Shown here: in pieces, positions 1 to 7,230 of the stretch
Numbering within the stretch: position 1 is the first letter of the stretch
How the letters are laid out: each line of letters begins with the position of its first letter
Assembly: GCA_946545035.1 (NCBI GenBank)
Contig: CAMNND010000015.1
Coordinates: 1 to 14,901, forward strand
Length of the DNA: 14,901 nt
Direction: 5' to 3'
Origin: an uncultured Clostridium sp.
GTDB taxonomy: Bacteria > Bacillota > Clostridia > TANB77 > CAG-508
Position numbers and translations under genes: made by a program
The notes under the pieces: generated by a model
What the model was told of the DNA's origin: nothing
Databases searched by the model: none
Seen by the model: only the letters and a program-made list of their open reading frames with translations

Positions 1-191
1 GATATTATATCTAGCTTTGATTTTACATTTGGTTTTGTTTTTTTATAATCTGGATAAGCTCCTTGAATCTTATATATAATGTTTAATACCAGACTTTTTG
101 CCTCATCAGTATACTTTTTGTTTTCAAGCAATTCTTCAAATTGTATATCATAATTGTTTTTGGAAAGCTGATTATCTTTAGTTTTTCTCAA
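1..191 (-). CDS. Unidentified protein, N-terminal fragment (cut by window edge)
   Basis: An open frame runs off the left edge after 63 codons. It starts at a TTG preceded by a clean Shine-Dalgarno GGGGAG seven bases upstream; the only nearby ATG is followed at once by a stop. The visible peptide begins LRKTKDNQLSKNNYDIQ and is charged, lysine-rich and probably helical, with no signal peptide or membrane segment. The start lies 14 bases beyond the ftsK stop on the same strand, so it is very likely co-transcribed with ftsK. I do not recognise the family from this fragment. Confidence 0.6.
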   Translation of the reverse strand, partial: MRKTKDNQLSKNNYDIQFEELLENKKYTDEAKSLVLNIIYKIQGAYPDYKKTKPNVKSKLDII

Positions 192-205
192 ATTACATCT
201 CCCCT

Positions 206-2587
206 TTATTCATCATCAGCAGGTTGCATTTTTAGCTCTTCCCAGCGCTCTTTACTCATTAGCACTTCTCTTGGTTTGCTTCCTTGATATCCTGAAATAA
301 TTCCTCTTTCTTCCATTTGATCAATTATTCTTCCTGCTCTAGCATACCCGACTTTAAATCTTCTCTGTATAAATGATGTTGAAGCTTGCCCTGTTTCAAC
401 TACAGTTTCAATTGCTTCATTTAGAAGTGGATCACATGTATTATCGCTTGCTTCACTTTCAAGCATTTCTTTATCTGATTTATTACTATTTTCTATTGTT
501 TCAATTATCTCATTATTATATACAACTTCACCTGCATTGCTCTTAATAAAATCAACTATCTTTTCAACTTCATCGTCAGATACAAATGCACCTTGAATTC
601 TTTGTGGTTTTGTAGCCCCAACTGGATAGAATAACATATCTCCTTTTCCTAGTAATTTTTCTGCACCTGCGCAATCCAGTATAGTTCTAGAATCAACTTG
701 TGATGAAACAGCAAATGCAATTCTAGATGGAACATTAGCTTTAATTAGACCTGTGATAACATCAACTGATGGTCTTTGGGTAGCAATAACTAAATGCATA
801 CCAGCAGCTCTCGCTTTTTGTGCTAATCTACAGATTGCCTCTTCAACATCTTTTGCAGCAACCATCATTAAATCAGCAAGCTCATCGATAATAATAACAA
901 TTTGTGGTAATTTTGCATTTTCATTTTCTTTTTCAATTGCTTTATTGTATCCTTTTAGATCTCTAACACCTTTTTGTGCAAATTTAGCGTATCTTTCATC
1001 CATTTCTATAACAGCCCAAGCAAGAGCACCAGCTGCTTTCTTTGGATCAGTTACAACAGGAATTAATAAATGTGGTATTCCATTGTATACAGATAGTTCA
1101 ACTACCTTAGGATCAACCATAACAAGTTTAACTTCACTAGGTTTTGCATTATAAACAATACTTGTGATAATTGAGTTAATACAAACACTCTTACCAGATC
1201 CAGTAGATCCTGCTATTAGAACGTGTGGCATTTTTGCAATATCTGCTACAACTGTCTTACCAGCAACATCCTTACCAAGTGCTATACTTAATTTTGATTT
1301 ATTATTTGCAAATTCATCACTATCTATAACTTCCCTTAGATGAACTGCTTCTTTTTTCTCATTTGGTACTTCAATACCAACTGCTTGTTTTCCAGGAATT
1401 GGAGCTTCAATTCTTATTGTTTCTGCTGCTAAATTAAGAGCTATATCATCAGCTAGATTTGCAATTTTACTAACTCTTGTTCCCTCAGCTGGTTTTAATT
1501 CGTATCTTGTAATCGTTGGTCCAACTGAAACATCCTGAACTTTTGCAGATACACCAAAACTATATAAAGTTTTTTGAAGTTTAGCAGCATTTTCGGTTAG
1601 TGTTTTAGCACTACCTTTTGTTGCACTCTTCTCCCCAAGGCTTAATATTTCAACAGGTGGATATTCATAGTGCTCATCTGCAACAATTTGCGAATGTTCC
1701 AATTGTAATACTTCTTTTGTTTTATCTTCCTTTTCCTGATCTACTGTTTCAAATAATTCATTTCCACTGCTCTCCTTTGGAACATTGTTTTTGAAAATAT
1801 TATTTTCAATGTAATCTTTATTCTTAGATGCTTTATCTTGGCCCATATTAATTGTAAGTTGTTCATCAACTTGAAGTGCAGCTTGTCTCTTCTCTTCTTT
1901 TTCTCTTAATTTTCTTTCTTTTGCAGTTTCAGGTCTACCTTCCATTTGATTTGCTAAATCTTCTTGAATAACTGATTTTTTCTTACCTTTACCTTCTGTC
2001 TCTTGCCTATCTTGTTCACGCTCTTCATATTTTCTATCTATGTAATTTCCTATTCTTTCGCCAGGATTTAGCTTAAATACAACAATTGCAACTAAAACCA
2101 TAATTCCGACAATTATAATAAGAGCTACTATTGGTGAAAATAGTTTTGCAAGCGGATAAGCAATTGTTGCTCCTATAATACCTCCGCCTTTACTTGTTGT
2201 TCCTAAATGATAAGCTCTATCCATAACTTCTGAAAATGATAAATTATATGCAAGCATTCCTTTAATCATTTGAATAACTGACGAGAGAGTTGCAGAGCAT
2301 AGCAATAATATTGAAATTGGAATTACTTTTGCCATTATTGACTCCTTATGCTTGCTTGCTATATATATAGCCCAAACAAACGGAACAATTGGGACAGCAA
2401 ATCGTATTATTCCAAATATTCCTCCTAGTATATCATTAAGCCATATTCCCATAGTACTCGATTTTTTATAATATATAAGTACTGCCATAACAATACCTAC
2501 TAATATTAATGAAACTACTTTTATATTATTATCCATAACAAATTGTTGTTTTTTTCTTTTATTAACAGAACCTTTTTTTCTTGCCAT
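206..2587 (-). CDS. ftsK: FtsK/SpoIIIE-family DNA translocase
   Basis: Membrane-anchored, ATP-driven double-stranded DNA pump that moves chromosome DNA through the division or sporulation septum. The 793-residue length is close to that of B. subtilis SpoIIIE. Four membrane segments lie at about residues 22-40, 51-76, 85-106 and 150-171, followed by a charged linker to about 305. The motor carries Walker A GSTGSGKS at 460-467 and Walker B VIIIDELADL at 564-573. A C-terminal winged-helix gamma domain (about 719-778, with the FIQRRFKVGYARAGRIID stretch) is the part that reads chromosome polarity sequences. I chose the ATG at 2587 because AGGAGGAG sits just upstream; a longer in-frame start at 2608 would place that Shine-Dalgarno site inside the gene. 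Sequence alone does not separate a vegetative FtsK role from a sporulation SpoIIIE role, though spoIIE in the window makes both plausible. Confidence 0.96.
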   Translation of the reverse strand: MARKKGSVNKRKKQQFVMDNNIKVVSLILVGIVMAVLIYYKKSSTMGIWLNDILGGIFGIIRFAVPIVPFVWAIYIASKHKESIMAKVIPISILLLCSATLSSVIQMIKGMLAYNLSFSEVMDRAYHLGTTSKGGGIIGATIAYPLAKLFSPIVALIIIVGIMVLVAIVVFKLNPGERIGNYIDRKYEEREQDRQETEGKGKKKSVIQEDLANQMEGRPETAKERKLREKEEKRQAALQVDEQLTINMGQDKASKNKDYIENNIFKNNVPKESSGNELFETVDQEKEDKTKEVLQLEHSQIVADEHYEYPPVEILSLGEKSATKGSAKTLTENAAKLQKTLYSFGVSAKVQDVSVGPTITRYELKPAEGTRVSKIANLADDIALNLAAETIRIEAPIPGKQAVGIEVPNEKKEAVHLREVIDSDEFANNKSKLSIALGKDVAGKTVVADIAKMPHVLIAGSTGSGKSVCINSIITSIVYNAKPSEVKLVMVDPKVVELSVYNGIPHLLIPVVTDPKKAAGALAWAVIEMDERYAKFAQKGVRDLKGYNKAIEKENENAKLPQIVIIIDELADLMMVAAKDVEEAICRLAQKARAAGMHLVIATQRPSVDVITGLIKANVPSRIAFAVSSQVDSRTILDCAGAEKLLGKGDMLFYPVGATKPQRIQGAFVSDDEVEKIVDFIKSNAGEVVYNNEIIETIENSNKSDKEMLESEASDNTCDPLLNEAIETVVETGQASTSFIQRRFKVGYARAGRIIDQMEERGIISGYQGSKPREVLMSKERWEELKMQPADDE

Positions 2588-2605
2588 GCAGTTTTCTCCT
2601 CCTAT

Positions 2606-2663
2606 CAAAAAAAGTAATCGGATATGTAAATTAACTAAAACTTCCCGATTACTGATTTTTTTT
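2606..2663. terminator. Bidirectional terminator-like hairpin between the coiled-coil gene and ftsK
   Basis: A perfect 9-bp inverted repeat (AGTAATCGG at 2613-2621, CCGATTACT at 2645-2653) encloses a 23-nt loop. A T-run follows the stem on either strand: 2656-2663 on plus, and the complement of 2606-2612 on minus. On the minus strand its T-run ends only two bases before the ftsK Shine-Dalgarno site, so it may act as a partial terminator or attenuator. The loop is long for a strong terminator. Confidence 0.6.
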
Positions 2664-2664
2664 A

Positions 2665-3102
2665 TTATTTAAGCTCATTACGATTATTTTGTATAATTTT
2701 TAATGCATCTTGTAGAGCAACTTCTATTCCATTCAATACGTTGTCTGCATAATCTTTTGTACCTTTTGAAATTTCTCTAGACATTTCGTTTGCAGTTTCA
2801 ATAATCTCTGCCTTTTTCTCATAAGCTTTTTTGGTTATTTCATGTTCATCTATCATAGAAATAATTCTGTTTTCAGCTTCTTTTACTATATCATCTGCTT
2901 CTTTCTGTGCTTCAACTAAAATACGTTGACGCTCTTCTTTAATCCATTTTGCCTGTTTAAGCTCCTCTGGTAATTTTAATCTTAATTCACTTATTTGCTC
3001 TAAAATTTCTTCTTTATCTACTAAAACTTTATTAGAGAAAGGTACACCTTTGCTTTTTTCTAATATGTCTTCTATACTTTCTAGTATGGTAAAAATCTCC
3101 AT
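2665..3102 (-). CDS. Coiled-coil protein encoded next to rsmD (clostridial family, often labelled ATPase)
   Basis: A 145-residue acidic/basic helical protein with no Walker motif, no membrane segment and no signal peptide. Residues about 45-125 form a long charged coiled coil of the type found in V-type ATPase subunit H and DivIVA-like proteins (QKEADDIVKEAENRI, then KKAEIIETANEMSREI). I recall similar proteins encoded directly after rsmD in many Clostridia, where they are often named ATPase from weak similarity only; nothing here supports ATP hydrolysis. It starts three bases after the rsmD stop, with its GGGGATAAGC ribosome site inside the end of rsmD, so the two are translationally close and share a transcript. 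Function unknown; a structural or division-related role is a guess. Confidence 0.8.
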   Translation of the reverse strand: MEIFTILESIEDILEKSKGVPFSNKVLVDKEEILEQISELRLKLPEELKQAKWIKEERQRILVEAQKEADDIVKEAENRIISMIDEHEITKKAYEKKAEIIETANEMSREISKGTKDYADNVLNGIEVALQDALKIIQNNRNELK

Positions 3103-3105
3103 TGC

Positions 3106-3667
3106 TTATCCCCTTTCAACTAAAAATATAAGATTAGCTCTCCCATATTTTCTGGTATCATAAATTTCTACATTAATCTCATTTAGTTCTTTTATCTCTC
3201 GTTCTTTTTGATCTGTTTCAATTATTATAATTCCATCTTTATTCAAGAGCTTATGCTCTAATATCAACTTAACGGATTCCACAGCAATATCCTTATCATA
3301 TGGTGGATCAAGAAATATAATATCAAACTTTTCTTTTGATTTATACAAATCCATAAGAAACTCTTTATAGTCCTTATTTGCAATTATAGCATTCTCATGT
3401 AATTTTGTTTTGTTAACATTATCTTTTACATACTTTATTGCTTCCTTTGACTTATCACACATGTATGCTTTTTTTGCACCACGACTTAAGAATTCAATAG
3501 CTATAGCGCCACTTCCTGTAAATAAGTCAAGAACAATCGAATCTTCAATTCGATTATTGATAATGTTAAATAATGACTCTTTTACTCTGTCGAGTGTTGG
3601 TCTTGTGTTCTCATTTTCTATAGATGTTAATTTTGTTCCCCTAGCACTACCGACTGATAACTCTCAT
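3106..3667 (-). CDS. rsmD: 16S rRNA (guanine-966-N2)-methyltransferase RsmD, with a +1 frameshift at codon 6
   Basis: SAM-dependent methyltransferase for G966 of 16S rRNA. The ATG at 3667 follows AGGAG and begins MRVIS, the family start, then meets CGG TAG. Dropping one base at or next to 3652 (the C, or the preceding T) joins this to an open frame reading GSARGTKL, giving 186 residues, the normal RsmD length. The rebuilt protein carries the family block TRPTLDRVKESLFN (21-34), SAM motif I DLFTGSGA (47-54) and catalytic DPPY at 120-123. The downstream frame has no ATG, GTG or TTG until residue 69, past the SAM site, so internal initiation would give an inactive product. All later sequence is intact, arguing against a decaying pseudogene. 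The shift is either programmed, a recent mutation or a sequencing error; the frame-0 codon at the break is CGG, as in the DivIVA-like gene. Confidence 0.88.
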
Positions 3668-3701
3668 ACCTACTCCTATTGTAAAATCAAATTCTATTAC
3701 T

Positions 3702-3729
3702 ATTTTATAGATATTTTAGCATATGTCAA
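3702..3729 (-). promoter_or_regulatory. Sigma-A promoter for rsmD
   Basis: Reading on the minus strand, a perfect -35 TTGACA (3729-3724), a 16-bp spacer and a -10 TAAAAT (3707-3702, 5 of 6 consensus) stand about 35 bases upstream of the rsmD ATG. Transcription would start near 3695 and cover rsmD and the coiled-coil gene. Confidence 0.7.
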
Positions 3730-3799
3730 GAGCTTTTATTAAATTGTCATATAGTTTTAACATTTTTGTAATATATGCAGTTATTGGATTTTGAGCATT

Positions 3800-3828
3800 T
3801 TGACATACTAATATTTAATGCATAAATT
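3800..3828 (+). promoter_or_regulatory. Possible plus-strand promoter between rsmD and the DivIVA-like gene
   Basis: On the plus strand, TTGACA at 3800-3805 is followed after 17 bases by TAAATT (3823-3828, 4 of 6). It points toward the 3' end of the DivIVA-like gene, and the hairpin at 3887-3929 lies downstream. It could drive a short transcript of roughly 95 nt. In DNA this AT-rich, chance matches are common. Confidence 0.25.
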
Positions 3829-3886
3829 ATAACTAAAAACATCTTAATCATTATTTATACACTAAATATTATCTACATAATCTAGG

Positions 3887-3929
3887 AAAGATAAAAACAG
3901 AGAGCATAACTTCTCCCTGTTTTATCTTT
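3887..3929. terminator. Terminator after the DivIVA-like gene
   Basis: A long hairpin directly beyond the DivIVA-like stop: AAAGATAAAA-(A)-CAG-(A)-GAG on the left arm pairs with CTCCCTGTTTTATCTTT on the right arm around a short loop, with two small irregularities. On the minus strand the 3' arm is T-rich. It separates the sepF/DivIVA unit from the rsmD promoter. Confidence 0.65.
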
Positions 3930-3934
3930 AGTAA

Positions 3935-4385
3935 TTAATTATCTTTTTTTGCATCTTTTATTAACTCTAATTGAGATATCAATAGAGATTCCATTTTTGC
4001 TCTGTAAACATCTAATTGTTTATCTAAGTCTTCTAGTTCTTTCTTTTTCATAACAATTGATTGAGATAAGTTCTCTACAGATTGTCTAGCTGTTCCTTCT
4101 GCATCTTTAATAATTTGAGATGCTTGTTGTTTTGCGTTATTTTTTACTTCATCAGCTGCAGACTGAGCAATAACTAAAGTATTTTGAATAGTTGACTCCA
4201 TTCCTTTGTAATGCTCTAATTCTTGTTTCAATTGTTCAATTTCTTTTGTTGATGATGATAGTGCTTTACACTTTGATTCTAATTCTTCTGTAACTTGATC
4301 TAGGAATTCGTCTACTTCTTCAACACTATAGCCATTCCATCCGTTTAGAGAATTTTTTATTTTCTACATCTAAAGGTGTAATCAT
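3935..4385 (-). CDS. divIVA: DivIVA-like cell-division/septum protein, with a +1 frameshift at codon 15
   Basis: DivIVA-family proteins bind negatively curved membrane at poles and septa and recruit division partners. Starting at the ATG at 4385 (AGGAGGG upstream), the frame reads MITPLDVENKKFSK, then CGG and a stop a few codons later. Removing one base at 4343 restores GWNGYSVEEVDEFLDQV, the classic DivIVA N-terminal module (F-x-x-x-x-x-GY-x-x-x-EVD-x-FLD). The rebuilt protein has 149 residues: the membrane-binding N-terminus, then a coiled coil from about residue 30 to the end. The downstream frame has no early usable start, the next being a TTG at residue 52, beyond the membrane-binding module. 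It follows sepF by 25 bases, the usual Firmicute neighbourhood. Everything after the shift is intact. Programmed shift, fresh mutation or sequence error are the options; the break lies at an in-frame CGG, as in rsmD. Confidence 0.86.
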
Positions 4386-4410
4386 ATCTTATCCCTCCTA
4401 AACTATATTT

Positions 4411-4890
4411 TTACTCGTTTGGTGTATTATTATTTTTTAGCCATGAAACAGAAAGCTTATTTTTTATTTCTTCTCTAGCCATTTCTGTTGTAATGTCATA
4501 ATTGTATGGAGCTATCAAGAATATTGAATTTGATACCTTTTGCATATGACCATCTAATGCATGAACTGCACCACTTACAACATCTATAATACGTCTTGCA
4601 ATATCTTTATTAACATATTCTAAGTTAACTATTACTGATTTTTTTTCTTTTAAAAGATCACAAATACTCTCAGATTGTTCAAAAGATGTAGGCTGAGATA
4701 TTACCATCTTAACTTGTTGTGCTTGTGGTAAACTTAATAACTTTGTATTACGTTTTCCCCATGATTTCTTTTCCTCTACTGCTTCCTCTTCTTGCTCATA
4801 ATCTTCGTAATCGTATTCATTTTCTTCTTTATCTTCTGCGGTATCCATACCAAATAAATCCCAAACCTTGTTCATTATAGCACCTGACAT
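4411..4890 (-). CDS. sepF: Cell-division protein SepF
   Basis: SepF binds membrane and FtsZ and bundles FtsZ filaments at the Z-ring. The 159-residue protein has the family layout: a short N-terminal amphipathic helix (MSGAIMNKVWDLFGM), an acidic low-complexity linker (about 18-42, rich in E, D and Y) and a C-terminal globular domain from about residue 60 (QPTSFEQSESICDLLKEKK, then VNLEYVNKDIARRIIDVVSG and a FLIAPYNYDI strand). The start at 4890 has AGGAGG eight bases upstream. It heads a two-gene unit with the DivIVA-like gene and has its own near-consensus promoter in the 134-base gap after the HlyD-like gene. Confidence 0.95.
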   Translation of the reverse strand: MSGAIMNKVWDLFGMDTAEDKEENEYDYEDYEQEEEAVEEKKSWGKRNTKLLSLPQAQQVKMVISQPTSFEQSESICDLLKEKKSVIVNLEYVNKDIARRIIDVVSGAVHALDGHMQKVSNSIFLIAPYNYDITTEMAREEIKNKLSVSWLKNNNTPNE

Positions 4891-4940
4891 AAATATAACC
4901 TCCTAAAATCTAATACTTTTCATTTGTATTATTTGTCTAT

Positions 4941-4969
4941 AGTATCCAACTTTTTTCCAGTCGTGTCAA
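4941..4969 (-). promoter_or_regulatory. Sigma-A promoter for sepF and the DivIVA-like gene
   Basis: Minus strand: perfect -35 TTGACA (4969-4964), a 17-bp spacer and -10 GATACT (4946-4941, 4 of 6). It lies about 50 bases upstream of the sepF start. Its presence means the division genes can be expressed independently of mutL-miaA. Confidence 0.7.
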
Positions 4970-5024
4970 TAGTTTTGTCTTTTTGTAATACAAAAAACAT
5001 ATTGTTGTAATATTTCTGTAATAT

Positions 5025-6287
5025 TTAATTTTCAATTTGATCATATACAGAAATTGTCTTCTTATTCGATAAAGATGACATATCATAACCCGCTTCTTTT
5101 AACTCATTGTATGTGTAGTTTTCAACAATCGAATACTTGTTGTTTGTTTTAAGTACTTTTACGAGTATTTTTTCCTTTAGCCCAGCTCTGTTTCTTATTA
5201 CGTAAGCAAAGTCCCCCTCGTATTTAATTGCTGAATTTGGAATCTTAAGACCAGAATAACTCCACCAAATAACATCAAAAGAAATCTTTCTATACTTAAT
5301 CAAATCAACAACTGAATTTGTTACTTCAAATACAATTAGTTGTTTTCCTGATGATTGTTCATCTTTTTTTATTATTTTTGCTGCAACTTCATTCGAATCT
5401 TGAAGTCGTAATTTAATTGTCTTACCTACTTCACAATTTTTTGCTTCTTCTGAATCAAGCAAACATGCTATATTGCACTTGAAATTATTTACAATTTTAC
5501 CAGAATCTGTTGTTGATGCAATTAGTTTACCTGTTTCAAGTTTTAAATCATTTAGATATGATTCATTTAAATATGATAAATCATTTGCCGTAAGCTTTGT
5601 TTCCAAACCATCAACCCTATATGATATTACTCCACTATCTTCTGCTTCAATATATGTTGAATCATCCTTTAATTGTTTCTCATAGCTTTCTCTTTGTTTT
5701 AATAGTGATTTAAGCTCCTCGTTGTCGGAGTCCTCAGCTCTAATTTTTACTTTTTTAGTTAAGTAATTACCAATTTCAGTTTTACCTTGGCTAATTTTTT
5801 GAAGATCATCAACCTCATACAAGGTATCTAATTTTGAAGCAATTTGGGTATTTATTATTTTTATGTCAGCAGAATAATATTCTTCATCTTCATCATTACC
5901 TATTAATTCCTGTATTTGTTTATCAATATTAGAAATATTATTATTTATTTCTTCTTCATTTTCGATACAATATCTGTATATAGATTCACCTCTTGCAACT
6001 TTTTCACCTTCGGATCTGATTGCGACAATTCCGTTTGACGAGTTTGGAATATCTATTGGATTTTCCTCTCTAATTATATATCCTTCAGCAGGCTCTTCTT
6101 TATATATCTTACCTTCTTCAACAACAAAGTTAGAAGTAGGTTTTTTTATAATATTTATCATTAGAACTAAAAGATATATCGAAATTACTATACAAACACC
6201 AATTACAACAACTTTCATTGTTTTTCTTTTTTCTAAATCTATATTTTCATTATCAACTTTTTTCTTATTTACAATTTTCTTTTCTAT
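5025..6287 (-). CDS. HlyD-like membrane fusion/adaptor protein
   Basis: Single-pass membrane protein of the HlyD/periplasmic-adaptor type that Clostridia often encode beside sepF; its substrate is unknown and no transporter partner is present. Numbered from the proposed start, one membrane anchor (VVVIGVCIVISIYLLVLMIN) spans about residues 26-45. A half lipoyl-like motif follows (GIVAIRSEGEKVARGESI), then a helical hairpin (about 110-215), the second lipoyl-like half (DSGVISYRVDGLE), beta-rich domains and a C-terminal strand region with LKIPNSAIKYEG. The first ATG, at 6218, has no Shine-Dalgarno site and leaves no cytoplasmic tail. The frame is open further upstream, and an ATA at 6287 lies just after AGGTGAAGGA, seven bases past the miaA stop, adding a basic 23-residue tail. 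I prefer 6287, giving 420 residues, but the start is uncertain. Confidence 0.8.
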   Translation of the reverse strand: MEKKIVNKKKVDNENIDLEKRKTMKVVVIGVCIVISIYLLVLMINIIKKPTSNFVVEEGKIYKEEPAEGYIIREENPIDIPNSSNGIVAIRSEGEKVARGESIYRYCIENEEEINNNISNIDKQIQELIGNDEDEEYYSADIKIINTQIASKLDTLYEVDDLQKISQGKTEIGNYLTKKVKIRAEDSDNEELKSLLKQRESYEKQLKDDSTYIEAEDSGVISYRVDGLETKLTANDLSYLNESYLNDLKLETGKLIASTTDSGKIVNNFKCNIACLLDSEEAKNCEVGKTIKLRLQDSNEVAAKIIKKDEQSSGKQLIVFEVTNSVVDLIKYRKISFDVIWWSYSGLKIPNSAIKYEGDFAYVIRNRAGLKEKILVKVLKTNNKYSIVENYTYNELKEAGYDMSSLSNKKTISVYDQIEN

Positions 6288-6294
6288 AGTTCCT

Positions 6295-7224
6295 TCACCT
6301 TATTTCTTCTAATATAAAATTAGTATTTTCATCTAATGATTTTGAAGCATCTAGCCATTTTATTTCTTTATTTTTTCTAAACCACGTAAGTTGTCTTTTA
6401 GCATAGTGTCTGCTCTCTTGTTTTATTTTTTCAATCATCTCTTCTCTTGAACACTCACCATTAAAATATTCCACAACTTCTTTGTATCCAAGTCCTTGCA
6501 TTGCAGTCGGCATATTTGGATATTTATCTATCAAATTTCGAACCTCTTTTATGAGTCCAGCTTCAATCATTAAATCAACTCTTCTGTTAATTCTATCATA
6601 AAGTTTCTCTCTGTCCATATCTATGGCAAACACTTTAAAATCATACTTGATTTCATTTTTCCTTGATTCCGCTTCCATTTCTGTTTTAGTTTTACCTGTA
6701 GATTTATATATTTCTAATACTCTACATATTCTTTTCTTATCATTTTTACTTATTTTCTCCATGGCTTTTTCATCAATCTTTTTGGCCATTTCATATAGTC
6801 GATCTAATCCCTTTTCTTTAATTATGTTTTCAAGCTCTTTTCTATATTCTAGATCTACCTCAATCTCATTATAGTCTATTCCTAAAACAAGAGAATCAAT
6901 ATATAATCCAGTTCCACCAACAACAATTGGAGTTTTACCTTTTGATAGAATTTCTTCTATTGCTTCAGTTGCATCTTTTTTAAAATCCGCAACGCTATAT
7001 CTAACCTCAGGAGATATACAATCTACCAAATAATGCTTTATACCATCCATCTCTTCTGGAGTAGGTTTTGCTGTTCCTATAGTCATATCTTTATATATTT
7101 GCATAGAATCAGCCGATATAATCTCTCCATCTATTTTCTTAGCTAATGCTATTGAAAGAGCTGTCTTACCAGATGCTGTTGGTCCTCCAATAACTATTAC
7201 TTTTGGTTTATTTATAAAAATCAC
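6295..7224 (-). CDS. miaA: tRNA dimethylallyltransferase MiaA
   Basis: Transfers the dimethylallyl group to N6 of A37 in tRNAs that read codons starting with U, aiding frame maintenance. From the GTG at 7224 it is 309 residues, normal for the family. P-loop GPTASGKT lies at 14-21, followed by DSMQIYKDMTIGTAKPT, SVADFKKDA and the VVGGTGLYIDSL block, with an intact C-terminal QLTWFRKN region. The GTG is almost abutted by its only candidate ribosome site (GGAAG). An ATA at 7215, six bases after GGAAGGTG, would give the more typical start NKPKVIVIGGPTASGKT, so the true start may be 7215. It begins six bases after the mutL stop and its own stop is seven bases before the proposed HlyD-like start: one operon. 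Confidence 0.95.
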   Translation of the reverse strand: MIFINKPKVIVIGGPTASGKTALSIALAKKIDGEIISADSMQIYKDMTIGTAKPTPEEMDGIKHYLVDCISPEVRYSVADFKKDATEAIEEILSKGKTPIVVGGTGLYIDSLVLGIDYNEIEVDLEYRKELENIIKEKGLDRLYEMAKKIDEKAMEKISKNDKKRICRVLEIYKSTGKTKTEMEAESRKNEIKYDFKVFAIDMDREKLYDRINRRVDLMIEAGLIKEVRNLIDKYPNMPTAMQGLGYKEVVEYFNGECSREEMIEKIKQESRHYAKRQLTWFRKNKEIKWLDASKSLDENTNFILEEIR

Positions 7225-7230
7225 CTTCCA

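Noticed and set aside
3410..3742. Plus-strand open frame opposite the start of rsmD
   Set aside because: Opposite the conserved RsmD SAM-binding region and the rsmD promoter; no ribosome site. It is long partly because the rsmD frame breaks there.
3106..4385. Calling rsmD and the DivIVA-like gene pseudogenes
   Set aside because: Each has only one change, with promoter, ribosome site, length and all later motifs intact, and both belong to gene sets that are normally kept. A programmed shift or a sequence error explains this better than decay.
4975..5024. Terminator after the HlyD-like gene
   Set aside because: The gap holds near-palindromes such as TTTTTGTA-T-TACAAAAA, but the loop is too short and no stable GC-containing stem with a T-run is present, so read-through into sepF is possible.
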